A stretch of DNA of 55,892 nt, from NCBI GenBank assembly GCA_030849805.1, contig JASANZ010002153.1:1-55892 (forward strand). The letters are read 5' to 3'. Position 1 is the stretch's first letter; the number at the start of each line of letters is the position of its first letter. The position numbers were made by a program, and so were the translations under genes. This DNA is from Sergeia podlipaevii. Lineage: Eukaryota; Euglenozoa; Kinetoplastea; Trypanosomatida; Trypanosomatidae. The notes under the pieces are model-generated. The model saw nothing but the letters and a program-made list of their open reading frames with translations. It was not told the origin of the DNA and searched no databases. Below, one piece after another: positions 37,983-47,239 of this stretch.

Positions 37983-40900
37983 ATGTCTGAAGAAGGTCAG
38001 GGGTTTCTTCAACACACCACCTCTCAGCTGCTTCATCAGCAGGAGGCACTGCGGCGCCGCCGTGAGGTGCTCGAGCGTGAAAACTCGAAGCCACCAGCTA
38101 TGCGATTTGGGACTCCCACCTCGGCGCCACACAGCAGCAGCCGCTCCCCTGCGCCACCCGTCAGTGAACGAGAGGGAAATGTCAACAGCACCGCTCCTCT
38201 GTCAGCCGAACGCTCAAGGGCAATTAGTCGCGACACCCGAAGCGCGCATGAAGTACGACAGCCTATGCAGTTTTCACTGTCGTATCGTCCATCGCCGATG
38301 CCCACTGCGCGCGCTAAGACATCCATCTCTCCCACACCAAGTACAAGGAGCCCCATTCCACCACTGCTTGAATCCTCAAGTGCAACGGCATCAACTACGG
38401 AAGCGGCAGCTCAGCGACGCTCCTTCTCACACAGGCACGGGCGACAAGCCCTGCGGTCCAGCCACAGCCGCACACCGCCACCAAACCCTCCAGCACCACG
38501 AGATCCGGGGCAGCTGGCGCGCAGCATCTCGGCACTGAGAGAGAAGGCTCAGGCGGAGAGCCGCGGTAAGGGCGAGGTGCGAGTTGAAATTCTTGTGCCC
38601 CACTCCATGTCTCTTGTCGCCTTTGAAGAGGAGCCGCCCCGCCCTGTGTGGGGGCACGCGCAGACTAAAGCACGCCGTGGTACCGTCACCCCTCCACCGA
38701 GTTTAGAAGGCGAGCAACCACAGCAGAGGCAGCAACAAAATCCGCAACCGCAGGTAGCGCTTCATGCGCATCGTGCTGAACTTTTCCGCTCTCAGCGCCT
38801 AGTCAGTAGCTTGCAAGATAGCTATGGAGAGGAGAAGCACGCAAGACGAGAANCCAGTAGCGCGTCGATGCTAGAGGGCCTCTCCACTTCCTTTACACCC
38901 AGTCGTATTGCGCAGCTGCACATGCACGGTGGCGTCTCACAGCAGCAACAACAAGAGGAAGAAGAGTTTCCAACGCCACGCCCAGTGACACGCACGTCGG
39001 TGTGCCTTCCTCCCCCGCCTCCTCTCTTGGATGATAATTCTTTTCTTACAGAAATGCCCTCAGCAGCACCATCGAAGCAGGCGGCGGCCACCTCTTCTTC
39101 TTCTCCGGCGCCAACGCCTGCAAAAGTGTTGGCAAGTTTTGAGGCTTCTACAGAGAAGCGGTGCTGTGTACGTCCCACGCCAGAAGAGGCAGGGAGCTCG
39201 GCTCCTCCCCTAGGCAGCGTCGTGGTGACTTTTGACACAAACACGGAAGCACAGGTGGAAGGAAAAGATGATGATGATGAAGCCAATACTTGTGGCACAC
39301 CGAAGCGTACAACGCCTTCTCCAATCCCTACGACAGAGCAGGTGATGCAGAGTGTGTTGAGATCGGCAGAGAAACGCAAGGCAGCGAGACCGTCCCCGTG
39401 CTCTGGCGATCGCTCCGAATCTCGCAAGGCGGTGGCACAGTCAGTCGGTTCTCCTCTGCCAACGCCCGAAGATACACAGGGCGTGACTCCCAAGCGTCCT
39501 TGTGGGTGTGAAAGACCCACGCCGACGTCGATTTCAGCACGTCTTGCGCGCAGCTCACGATCTCCGTGCCCAACAACGGAAAACCTCATCGACAGCTTCA
39601 ACACTGTATCACAGGAGAAGCGGAAGCGCAGCGGGCACACCGTCTCACGCCCACACCTCAGCGAGCCTGGCGAAGAACGGCAAGTGCTGCAGGAGAGCGA
39701 TGAGGAACAGGAGGAGTGTGTTGATTCACAGCGCGAGGTCTCCCCAAACTTGACGCCGCGTCACATTCTTATCAGCATCGATATGAGTGTGGAGAAGAAA
39801 CGCCGCATCGAGGCGGACTCGCGCAATGACCCTATGAACCGCTCCACGCCCTCTCCAGTGCCAACGGAAAAGGAAATTGCTGAAAGTTTACTTGCATCCG
39901 CCGATAAACGACGGTGTGCACGGCCGACACCGCCATCACGCGATGCCACAGAGGTGCCGTTGGAGCCACCGTCTGTCACCGTCGAGAGCCGCTCGCCCCA
40001 CCCTACATCCGCTCATCTTTTGAGCAGTGTGCAACTTTTTGTGGACGCTGAGGAGAGGCGAGCGCAGGAAGGCCTTGGCGGGTCCTCTTCCTCGCTCTCA
40101 CGCGCAGCAGCGGTCTCCCATCTTGACGCCACGGTCTCGTCCTCTGGTGGAATTTCCCACAGCTATTCCACAATGAACGGGCTTGACACCGCGGCAACCA
40201 ACCTGGATGTCAATACTGAGCTTCCCCGTAACAACGACTTTGCCTCACCTGCTCTGACGCCGCAGCACATCCACGACAGCTTCTCGCGCGCGGTGGATGA
40301 GCGAAAGTTGCAGGGCCGCTCCGGCGCGCAGGACCCTCAGCGGTGTGACGGCAATGCCAGCACGGCCTTAGCGTCTCCCATGACCACTCTGACCAGTACA
40401 GCGACGAGCAGTAGCGGGAGAAACGCGTTTGCATCACCGGCTCCAACTGCAGAAAACGTTGAGCAGAGCCTGCAGGTGCTCCAGGGCGAGGCCATGTGCG
40501 CGGACCGATCCGCTCCGGTTCCTCGCACTTCTACTTCTCTCCACGTTTCCTCTTCATCGTCAGCCACAGAGGAGGAGGCAAAAGAAGCTGAAGCGACGGG
40601 GATGCAGGAAACTGTGGTGACTACGGTGGTGGCAGAGGAGACCGTAGAAGTAGCTGTCTGCCAAGAAGCAGCTGCTTTCCCTCCATCGCCTGCCTTTTCA
40701 GATCCGGTGCTGAACTCCGCTATGTTTTATGAGTGTGTCAGCGCTCCGCCCACGCCAGCGAACGCGTACCTTCCCGCTGAGTTCTTCCAGCTGCAACGTG
40801 ATGTACAGGCAATCTCTGAGGGTCGCGTGCGATCCACCACACCTCCTGCTTTGCTCCACAAGGAGGCTGTCTCGCCCACCACCACCGCTACTGGTTTTCT

Positions 40901-43190
40901 ATCCGCTCGAGCTGCGATACCCTCTCAGCCCTCGGTTTCAACTCCACAGCCTACTCTTGCGCCAGCCTCGTCAGAGGAAGCAACGAAGAATCACGAAGAG
41001 AAAGAAGGAGAGATGCTGAAATCCACACATGTCGACGAACGCGACGTGGCCGTGGAAAAGCGTAACAGCACAGTCCTCGTGGGCAACGCAGTACCCACAC
41101 GTTCTCCTCGCCCACTGATCCAGCACCCCCATCTTCCAATGCCTGAGGATACGCAGCAGCAGCCCGAGCCATGCCCAGTGCGAGTCCCACGTACACCCAC
41201 GCCCCCTCCACTTTACCCAACAGAGCAAGAAAAGCAACAGGTTGGTTGCGAAGCAGCGCGAGGAGCATTGCCGGCGCCGCTCTCTGTCCTTGGCAGTATT
41301 GCCTCTGTCACCCCACCACGTAGGGCGGCAGTTGATAGCACAACGCAAACTGCCGACACCGAGTCAAGACTTCCTGTTCATAGCAACACTGGACCTGGAA
41401 CCTCACCTTTGCCTCGCCCGGTCACCTTGAGCTCTCAAGTTCGCCTCATTCATCAAGAGGAAGAGGAAAACCGTCAGCGCAGTCAGCAAGTCGTTCCATC
41501 TTTCCTGCATCAAGAGCAACAACCGGCACTTTGGCACCGGCAGGAGCCCCGCATTGGAAGCCGCAGCAACGGCACCGCACAGAGCAATGCCTCCCTTGTT
41601 CTCGACGCTCCCACTCCAGGAGGAGCAGTCGGCTCGGCGAGCAGGCACCGCCAGGAGGCACAGTCCTACTCCGTCCCGCTTTCCTTCAGTCCACAAGAGG
41701 GACGCTCTACACCGTACCCGCGTGACGTGCCCCTTGACGTTGAAGGGAGAGATTCATCGCCTATGGAGCCCTGGGAGCACAGGGTAGAGGATGATGATCA
41801 GATTTTTGCCATCTCCCCGCAAGGCAACGTGGTTGTGCGTGTTACGCACGTGAGCGAGAAGCGCGACGGCTTTTTTGGCAAGCGCTCGCGCTCCGAGAGC
41901 CCCACTTCTCGTTCTCACTCGAGCGACTCAGAGGAGTACAGAGACGTGAGGAGGCCGCGCAAGGCTCACGTGTTACCAGACATCAGAGGAAGTCTAGTAG
42001 ATGAGGAGAAGAAGGTACCTATGTCTCAGTCCCCACAGAGCCCACCTGGACGCCGCACCGGCGGTAGCGGGGGCCGTCGGTCTGCAGCGCAGCAGCTACT
42101 CGATATGTTGCCCTCTGATGTCGCCACGGAGCTTGGACAATGGAGCAGTATTCACGGGAGTGAGGGCGGGCGTCACGCGGTGATTGCGACTTTTGTCAAG
42201 GAAGAGGAAGAAGCAGATGAGCAGCAATTTGGAGGCATAGCCGCGCGGGTCTCGCAGCGCCATAGCCAAGCGCTTGACAATGACGATGATGGGTATGATG
42301 GTAAAGAGAGGAACCTTAAGAGCTCCAGGAAGGAAGCTGCTATGCCCGCCTCCGCAAAGTCAAGTCCTGGTGCCCGCAAGAGCTCTCCATTGTCTGCAAA
42401 GGCATCCCCGTCGTCCAAGGGGAGCTCGGCCAGTCCAGTCAAGGCATCCTTGTCGCCCAAGAAAGCATCACCATCCCCTAAAAAGGCGTCGTCAACTCCT
42501 CCAAAGACTCTGCCAGCTGCCTCCAAGACGTTTCCTTCCACCGCGCAGAAGAAAAAGAGCTCCCCAGGCATCATGCCAGCACGGACGCCTGCCTCACCTA
42601 CTACAACACAGGCGCCGCCCAAGCAACAAGGGTCAGCTCGCAAGTCACAGTCAACAAGCATGGTGGAGGTGGCACCACTGACGCCGCCTTCGGCCTCCTC
42701 CTCTGTCGTTAATGCTGGTAGCGAAGTGATTCGCAAGATCAAGAGCACTACAAGACTCTCGCAAGAGCTGCGTGCTGCCCTCTTCCGTGAAGAAGAAGAG
42801 TGGGCTGAAGGAAGCGAGGAGGAAGCGGCGGCAATGGCGCGGAGCAGCAGCGATACTACTAGCAGTGAGCGAGAGGAGGAAGAAGAGGAGGCTGAGCCGC
42901 TTAGAGCCAGTGGAAGCGGTAATATGAGGTCTCCAGGCAAAAGCACCGGCGCATCACCAAAGACACCAAGCTCCACATCTGTTTCTGTAAAGAGGAAGAA
43001 GAAAAATATGAAGAAAGCTGCCAAGCCAACCCCGTCACCAAAGGCGCCGCAGCTCGGTGGTGGGAAAGCGAAGCAAAGGGCTATGAAGAAGCAGGCGAAG
43101 AAGGCTGCACAGATGAAATTGAAACTGAAAGTCGCTGAGCATGTGGCCGGCAAGAATAGGAACAAGCACAAGAAGAAAGGAAAGCACTGA
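37983..43190 (+). CDS. Large S/T-P-rich protein with ~10 degenerate SPxPT-helix repeats and a lysine-rich tail
   Basis: A 1735-aa protein, no family recognised. A short coiled coil lies near 12-38. The region ~300-950 holds degenerate repeats with the pattern (S/A)PxPTxxx(I/V/L)xxS(F/L/V)xx(S/A)x(E/D)(K/E)R, often followed by RPTP or RPSP. Clear copies begin near nucleotides 39098, 39311, 39447, 39556, 39740, 39841, 39988, 40245 and 40429; weaker ones lie at 38886 and 40738. The pattern looks like a proline-capped helix flanked by Ser/Thr-Pro phosphosites. Residues ~1458-1530 carry histone-H1-like SPKKAS-type repeats, and the last 70 residues are almost all Lys/Ala. A scaffold binding microtubules or nucleic acid and controlled by proline-directed kinases is inference. 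Base 38853 is n, making residue 291 undetermined. The ATG at 37983 is the only Met near the frame start. Confidence 0.85.
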   Translation: MSEEGQGFLQHTTSQLLHQQEALRRRREVLERENSKPPAMRFGTPTSAPHSSSRSPAPPVSEREGNVNSTAPLSAERSRAISRDTRSAHEVRQPMQFSLSYRPSPMPTARAKTSISPTPSTRSPIPPLLESSSATASTTEAAAQRRSFSHRHGRQALRSSHSRTPPPNPPAPRDPGQLARSISALREKAQAESRGKGEVRVEILVPHSMSLVAFEEEPPRPVWGHAQTKARRGTVTPPPSLEGEQPQQRQQQNPQPQVALHAHRAELFRSQRLVSSLQDSYGEEKHARREXSSASMLEGLSTSFTPSRIAQLHMHGGVSQQQQQEEEEFPTPRPVTRTSVCLPPPPPLLDDNSFLTEMPSAAPSKQAAATSSSSPAPTPAKVLASFEASTEKRCCVRPTPEEAGSSAPPLGSVVVTFDTNTEAQVEGKDDDDEANTCGTPKRTTPSPIPTTEQVMQSVLRSAEKRKAARPSPCSGDRSESRKAVAQSVGSPLPTPEDTQGVTPKRPCGCERPTPTSISARLARSSRSPCPTTENLIDSFNTVSQEKRKRSGHTVSRPHLSEPGEERQVLQESDEEQEECVDSQREVSPNLTPRHILISIDMSVEKKRRIEADSRNDPMNRSTPSPVPTEKEIAESLLASADKRRCARPTPPSRDATEVPLEPPSVTVESRSPHPTSAHLLSSVQLFVDAEERRAQEGLGGSSSSLSRAAAVSHLDATVSSSGGISHSYSTMNGLDTAATNLDVNTELPRNNDFASPALTPQHIHDSFSRAVDERKLQGRSGAQDPQRCDGNASTALASPMTTLTSTATSSSGRNAFASPAPTAENVEQSLQVLQGEAMCADRSAPVPRTSTSLHVSSSSSATEEEAKEAEATGMQETVVTTVVAEETVEVAVCQEAAAFPPSPAFSDPVLNSAMFYECVSAPPTPANAYLPAEFFQLQRDVQAISEGRVRSTTPPALLHKEAVSPTTTATGFLSARAAIPSQPSVSTPQPTLAPASSEEATKNHEEKEGEMLKSTHVDERDVAVEKRNSTVLVGNAVPTRSPRPLIQHPHLPMPEDTQQQPEPCPVRVPRTPTPPPLYPTEQEKQQVGCEAARGALPAPLSVLGSIASVTPPRRAAVDSTTQTADTESRLPVHSNTGPGTSPLPRPVTLSSQVRLIHQEEEENRQRSQQVVPSFLHQEQQPALWHRQEPRIGSRSNGTAQSNASLVLDAPTPGGAVGSASRHRQEAQSYSVPLSFSPQEGRSTPYPRDVPLDVEGRDSSPMEPWEHRVEDDDQIFAISPQGNVVVRVTHVSEKRDGFFGKRSRSESPTSRSHSSDSEEYRDVRRPRKAHVLPDIRGSLVDEEKKVPMSQSPQSPPGRRTGGSGGRRSAAQQLLDMLPSDVATELGQWSSIHGSEGGRHAVIATFVKEEEEADEQQFGGIAARVSQRHSQALDNDDDGYDGKERNLKSSRKEAAMPASAKSSPGARKSSPLSAKASPSSKGSSASPVKASLSPKKASPSPKKASSTPPKTLPAASKTFPSTAQKKKSSPGIMPARTPASPTTTQAPPKQQGSARKSQSTSMVEVAPLTPPSASSSVVNAGSEVIRKIKSTTRLSQELRAALFREEEEWAEGSEEEAAAMARSSSDTTSSEREEEEEEAEPLRASGSGNMRSPGKSTGASPKTPSSTSVSVKRKKKNMKKAAKPTPSPKAPQLGGGKAKQRAMKKQAKKAAQMKLKLKVAEHVAGKNRNKHKKKGKH
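39098..40512 (+). repeat. Coding repeat array: nine SPxPT-helix units
   Basis: Nine recognisable units of roughly 30-35 codons within the 1735-aa protein, with spacers of variable length. Similarity is at protein level; the nucleotide copies have diverged, so this is an old expansion rather than a recent tandem duplication. The most regular units start near 39311, 39556, 39841 and 40245. Confidence 0.75.
42355..42560 (+). repeat. Coding low-complexity array of S/P/K units (histone H1-like)
   Basis: Successive short SPKKAS, SPSSK, SPVKAS and TPPK units in the C-terminal third of the 1735-aa protein, similar in composition to H1/SPKK DNA- or microtubule-binding tails. Confidence 0.75.
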
Positions 43191-44155
43191 AAGCGATGCA
43201 AAAATGTTTCTGAGAATTTATATGTTTATGCATATATGTGTTTTGAACTGTTCTTGTTTTTTTTTTTACTACAACTTTTTTTTCAGAACTGAGGATACTC
43301 TTATATGACTCAACGTTGTGTTTTTGTTGTTGTTGTTTTTGAGGGAAAGAAGTGTAATGGGAAACAAACATTAGAAAAGTGAAGTATTTCTCCCTTTTTT
43401 CTCATATTCGTGTGTGTTTTTTTTTTTGAATTTTGCTAGAGTTTTTTTCTCAATATAAAATTAGAATTGAGTCATGTGGCTACCCTTAGAAGATTTATAT
43501 AGCGCATACCCAACACCAGTACATTAGTCAGATTTTATTTTTGAGCATTGCTACTTCTTTTCTTTTTCTTTTCAGTTTCATTTTTTACAAAAGTAAATGT
43601 TTAGACATGCTTTCTTCCTTTTTGTCTGCAAACAATTTACCATTATTATATAAAAGTGAGCGCTGCGTATGTTGAAGTGGGAAACCTATTACTTAGAAGC
43701 GTCTTTGAAACAGCAACAGAGATCAGAAATGTTTTGCTCACTGTTACATATCCGCATATTAGCGCATACATCTATATATATATATGCATGGGGTCTATGT
43801 CCCTATATCCAACCAAAAAAAAGCAAAAGAGTTGCTACACAATTGTAGCAGAGATATTCGTTCTCCTTATGTTAGTAACGTTTTCCCAAATTTATAAATA
43901 TGTTTTTTTCCCTGCTCTCTTTAGAGTCTGTATTCATCTCCTCAACCTGATACACCCTCCTTTTCGTTTTTGTTTTGTATTGTCATTATGCAAGAGAAGC
44001 ACACCTTGGCAAATATATATAACAATAACGACAGAAAAGTTAGCACTACTCGCATACTCTCCTCCTCTCACAATTTCTCTAGTATTCATTAAATTCATTT
44101 TCTTGCTGCAATTGTAAGTAGATTTTCTTCTCTTTCTCTCTCTCTCTAGTTGTGG
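43191..44155. other. Intergenic spacer, repeat-protein gene to PPR gene
   Basis: No accepted gene. The 153-codon frame at 43656-44117 begins with GTG and is hydrophobic low-complexity. Contains T-runs near 43259-43269 and 43420-43429. The acceptor for the next gene is at 44148-44149. Confidence 0.65.
44124..44149 (+). promoter_or_regulatory. Predicted spliced-leader acceptor, PPR gene
   Basis: A strong CT tract (tctttctctctctctctag) ends at AG 44148-44149, six bases before the ATG at 44156. The frame is open upstream only via TTG. Confidence 0.75.
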
Positions 44156-46378
44156 ATGCGCCGCGCTCTTCAGCTTTCTGTTGTCCATTTTGCTGCTACC
44201 ACCGCTGTCACAGTACGACTGTGCAGCAGCGATGCTCCAAAAGCTGGCAACAATCGTGCTACTATGCAATTTGGCATCGATCCGGCCAAGCTGGAGCTAA
44301 AGCTTGACTTTGGCAAGATGGACTTTTCAGCCATGATAGACTCCACGGAGGAGGCCATTGCTCATGACAAAAAAGGGGGCTATGCAACCAGCAATGATCG
44401 ATTTTTAGATAATAAGCTTGCCGCCACCGCTACTGAGTTATCCGAGGATGGCGCGGCTGACTCTCCGGTTGTTGCTGGTGTTTATGCGAACAGTGCGAAG
44501 GAACGGGTCTCAGCCTTTGGGCGCTCTTCCTCTCCAGTAGAGCGTACGATACGGGGCGTAGTGGGGGCTGGAGCAGTGCACGACGCCAACACACCTGCGG
44601 CAGCGTATGCCCAGAGGAGACTAGAATATGAAGCAGGTGGAGGGCAGAGAATGCGCTATACGCTAATGGACACCCTCAAGGATGCCGCGCTTGCCGGCAA
44701 CTGGAACAAAGCGTATGATATGTTCAAGACGGCGACACTGACAGCATGTAAGGGTGTCATTATTCCTTCCTCCTCCTCTACCCAATTCACTTCTATCTCT
44801 TCTTCAGTTGGTACAGACCTAGGCCAAAGTGAGGAGCAGGTCTCACTTACACTTGGTAGTGAGCGTGTCAACGAGTGTCTCGCTGCACTCCGTAGTCAGA
44901 ACAGTTCTCTTCCACCTGCAGGGCTTACTTCACCACAAAGAACCAAAACGTTTCGCAAGGACTTTACTGGGATCATGCGGTGGAACAACGGGCACTTCTA
45001 CATGCTCATTAAAGTTCTCCTAGAGACTGGCCACTTTACTGAGTTAGCTACCGTCTGGGATGTCATGACGCGTATCGGCTTTGTCGATTTTCACATTGAC
45101 GCTCGAACAGTCAACTCCATCATGGGTTTGATGCGTCACAGTGCACAGCAAGCGCAGGTGCGACAGCAATTGGTGAACCCCCCCTCTATGGCACAGACCA
45201 ACCAGGACAGTGGAGCGGCATTGGGCCGCGAGAAGGTGGTAAAGCGACAGATCATTGCAGATCTGCAGGAGATTGCGTCGCGAAAGAGAATGCGACTAAG
45301 TGGTAGCAACCAGCGTACTGTAGAGGCCGCCCGCATTGCAGACGCATTACAGGGAACCGAGGGCGGTAGCGGTGAAGCAGCTGCAGGAGGTGAGAGAGCT
45401 GGCTCTGGTGAGGGACGCGAGAAACTGCGCGTTGGCGACTTCAATGGCCTCTTGCGCGTCGCTCAGTCAGATGAATCAACAAAACGTGTGATCGGTATGA
45501 TGGACAAGCTGAATGTGCCGTTGGTTGCGAGTACGTACGCAAGTATCATTACTTCCCTTCACAATCCTCGCTACCGCGTTGCTGGTGCGACGGAAAAAGA
45601 GCTACCGCTCGTTGCTACGAGCCAATCCGCAGATGCAAAAGAGGGCAATAGTGAGGAAGGAGGCACGGCTGTGCATCGTCCTGCCTCCACAGAGGAATCC
45701 AAAGACCACTATGAAGCATACAAGAGTCGTCGTATTGAGGCGGCGCGCGGATGGTTTGACCAGTGCCCTGCTGGGCAGCGCAATGCCGATTTATACAATG
45801 CGATGCTGTATCTACTCCGTGCGCGTGCGCATACTGGAGATTTTGATGCACTGCTTTCTGAGTGTCGTGGTGCTGCAGTGCGTATCCCAGAAGAAGTAGC
45901 GAAGGTGGAAGCCCGCACGGCTGCTGAGGAGGCGGCAAAGAGTGCGGCCAAAGAGTCTTCCAAGGCGAGGGCAGCCGATCCCAGGGGGTCCTCTGAGCCG
46001 CTAATCGCGACCCCTATCGATCTACCGGAGGTACCCCCTATTCAGTCTGCTCAGTGGAAAGTACGACCTAACGGGCGTATCTTTGAGCTCCTTGTGAATC
46101 GAGCCCGCTATCTGCATGACTGGCAAGCCATGTGGGGTCTGTATGCAGAGATGCGCGACCTGCAGGTCCGTGGCACACGTGAGCTTTATCAAACTTTTCT
46201 GGACGAGGCCAAACGGCATCCACCCGTGGAGCTGGCGCGCTCCTCAGACGTATCTGCGTTTGTGATGGCAATATACGATGAGATGCGCAATAACGGTGCC
46301 GATGTGTACTCTGTCAATAGCACCGTGAACTTGGTGAACGCATGGAGCTCCACGCGCAGTACACGCCGCTGGCAGTGA
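44156..46378 (+). CDS. Mitochondrial pentatricopeptide-repeat-like protein
   Basis: A 740-aa protein. The N-terminus MRRALQLSVVHFAATTAV... is Arg-containing, Ser/Thr/Ala-rich and without acidic residues, a plausible mitochondrial presequence. Helical pairs of PPR style are visible: NGHFYMLIKVLLETGHFTELATVWDVMTRIG (~280-310), the segment around FNGLLRVAQSDESTKRVIGMMDKLNVP, DLYNAMLYLLRARAHTGDFDALLSECR, and RIFELLVNRARYLHDWQAMWGLYAEMRDLQVRG near 640-670. Charged Ala/Glu-rich linkers separate them. Trypanosomatids have many divergent PPR proteins in mitochondrial RNA processing and the mitoribosome, so RNA binding in the mitochondrion is likely, but the specific complex cannot be named. The start is fixed by an acceptor six bases upstream. 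Confidence 0.75.
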   Translation: MRRALQLSVVHFAATTAVTVRLCSSDAPKAGNNRATMQFGIDPAKLELKLDFGKMDFSAMIDSTEEAIAHDKKGGYATSNDRFLDNKLAATATELSEDGAADSPVVAGVYANSAKERVSAFGRSSSPVERTIRGVVGAGAVHDANTPAAAYAQRRLEYEAGGGQRMRYTLMDTLKDAALAGNWNKAYDMFKTATLTACKGVIIPSSSSTQFTSISSSVGTDLGQSEEQVSLTLGSERVNECLAALRSQNSSLPPAGLTSPQRTKTFRKDFTGIMRWNNGHFYMLIKVLLETGHFTELATVWDVMTRIGFVDFHIDARTVNSIMGLMRHSAQQAQVRQQLVNPPSMAQTNQDSGAALGREKVVKRQIIADLQEIASRKRMRLSGSNQRTVEAARIADALQGTEGGSGEAAAGGERAGSGEGREKLRVGDFNGLLRVAQSDESTKRVIGMMDKLNVPLVASTYASIITSLHNPRYRVAGATEKELPLVATSQSADAKEGNSEEGGTAVHRPASTEESKDHYEAYKSRRIEAARGWFDQCPAGQRNADLYNAMLYLLRARAHTGDFDALLSECRGAAVRIPEEVAKVEARTAAEEAAKSAAKESSKARAADPRGSSEPLIATPIDLPEVPPIQSAQWKVRPNGRIFELLVNRARYLHDWQAMWGLYAEMRDLQVRGTRELYQTFLDEAKRHPPVELARSSDVSAFVMAIYDEMRNNGADVYSVNSTVNLVNAWSSTRSTRRWQ

Positions 46379-47239
46379 TGCAAGCTGTCGGAAAGAGAAG
46401 AGGTGAGAAGAAAGTGGAAAAGCAAGCTGAGTAAACTTCATTCTTTTAGTATATTTTTTCGTATTGTTGTTGATTTTTTACATATATCGGGTGGTGCTAT
46501 GGTGTGTGCCACGATGGTTTACTCGTGTTTGTTTTGTTTTGATTCTTTTTTTCTTCTTTGATATGAATTGTGCGGCTGCTTTGTTGTTGTTAAACACAAC
46601 AGATTCTGATGACTTTTTTATATCTTTCTTTTTTTTTTTTCTTGCTACTTCTGCAACATATGTGATCGATCTTTATTGTTTATTTGCCTTTCATTGCATC
46701 TACCAAACTGATGTATCTACGTATGGCGCACTTTGATACTAGATATTCTTTGCTGTTATCCTCTCATTTGCTCTTTTTTTTTGCCTTTATGCTTCGTCTG
46801 CTCGACAGAAGTCTTAGCTTTAGAAAGGAAAATCATTAATAGTTATTTTAGTTAGTATCACACACGTGCACGCACACAAAGAGAAACTGTTGTCTTGAAT
46901 TGATTGTGTATTGGTGTGCATACTGTGATTCAGCTTGTCATTATCACGCTGAGTTTGTGTTCGTTGTTGTTACTCGCTTGCGACAGAATCACGAAAGAAC
47001 GAACGGCACATTCTTGAGTGTACGCATCTTTTAATAATCTCTTCCTTTTGAAACACTATATAAGACAACAGAAAAAAAGCATAGTTGACTGTACGCAACC
47101 GCTTTCTCTTTTTTTTTCATCAACAAAAAAAGGGATCATATTATTCGCTTCTTTATTTGCATCTCTGTGAACTGGGCCACTTCACACACGGTATCTTCTT
47201 TATTACATATATATATAGTTACTGCTGCATTAGGACCAG
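46379..47239. other. Intergenic spacer, PPR gene to 282-aa gene
   Basis: No gene. T-rich, with short Phe-rich frames. Candidate acceptors for the next gene are AG 47131-47132 after a CT/T tract and AG 47217-47218 after a TA run. Confidence 0.65.

Noticed and set aside
38822..39640. Antisense open frame (272 codons) across the repeat region
   Set aside because: Overlaps a well-supported coding region and is low-complexity Ser/Val/Gly.
42173..43201. Long antisense open frame (342 codons) over the repeat-protein C-terminus
   Set aside because: It is a mirror of the Lys/Ser/Pro-rich coding strand; content is Phe/Leu/Ala runs with no domain, and all supported genes run the other way.
43656..44117. 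Forward open frame of 153 codons in a spacer
   Set aside because: Starts with GTG, translates to T-run-derived hydrophobics and lies directly before a strong acceptor for the PPR gene.
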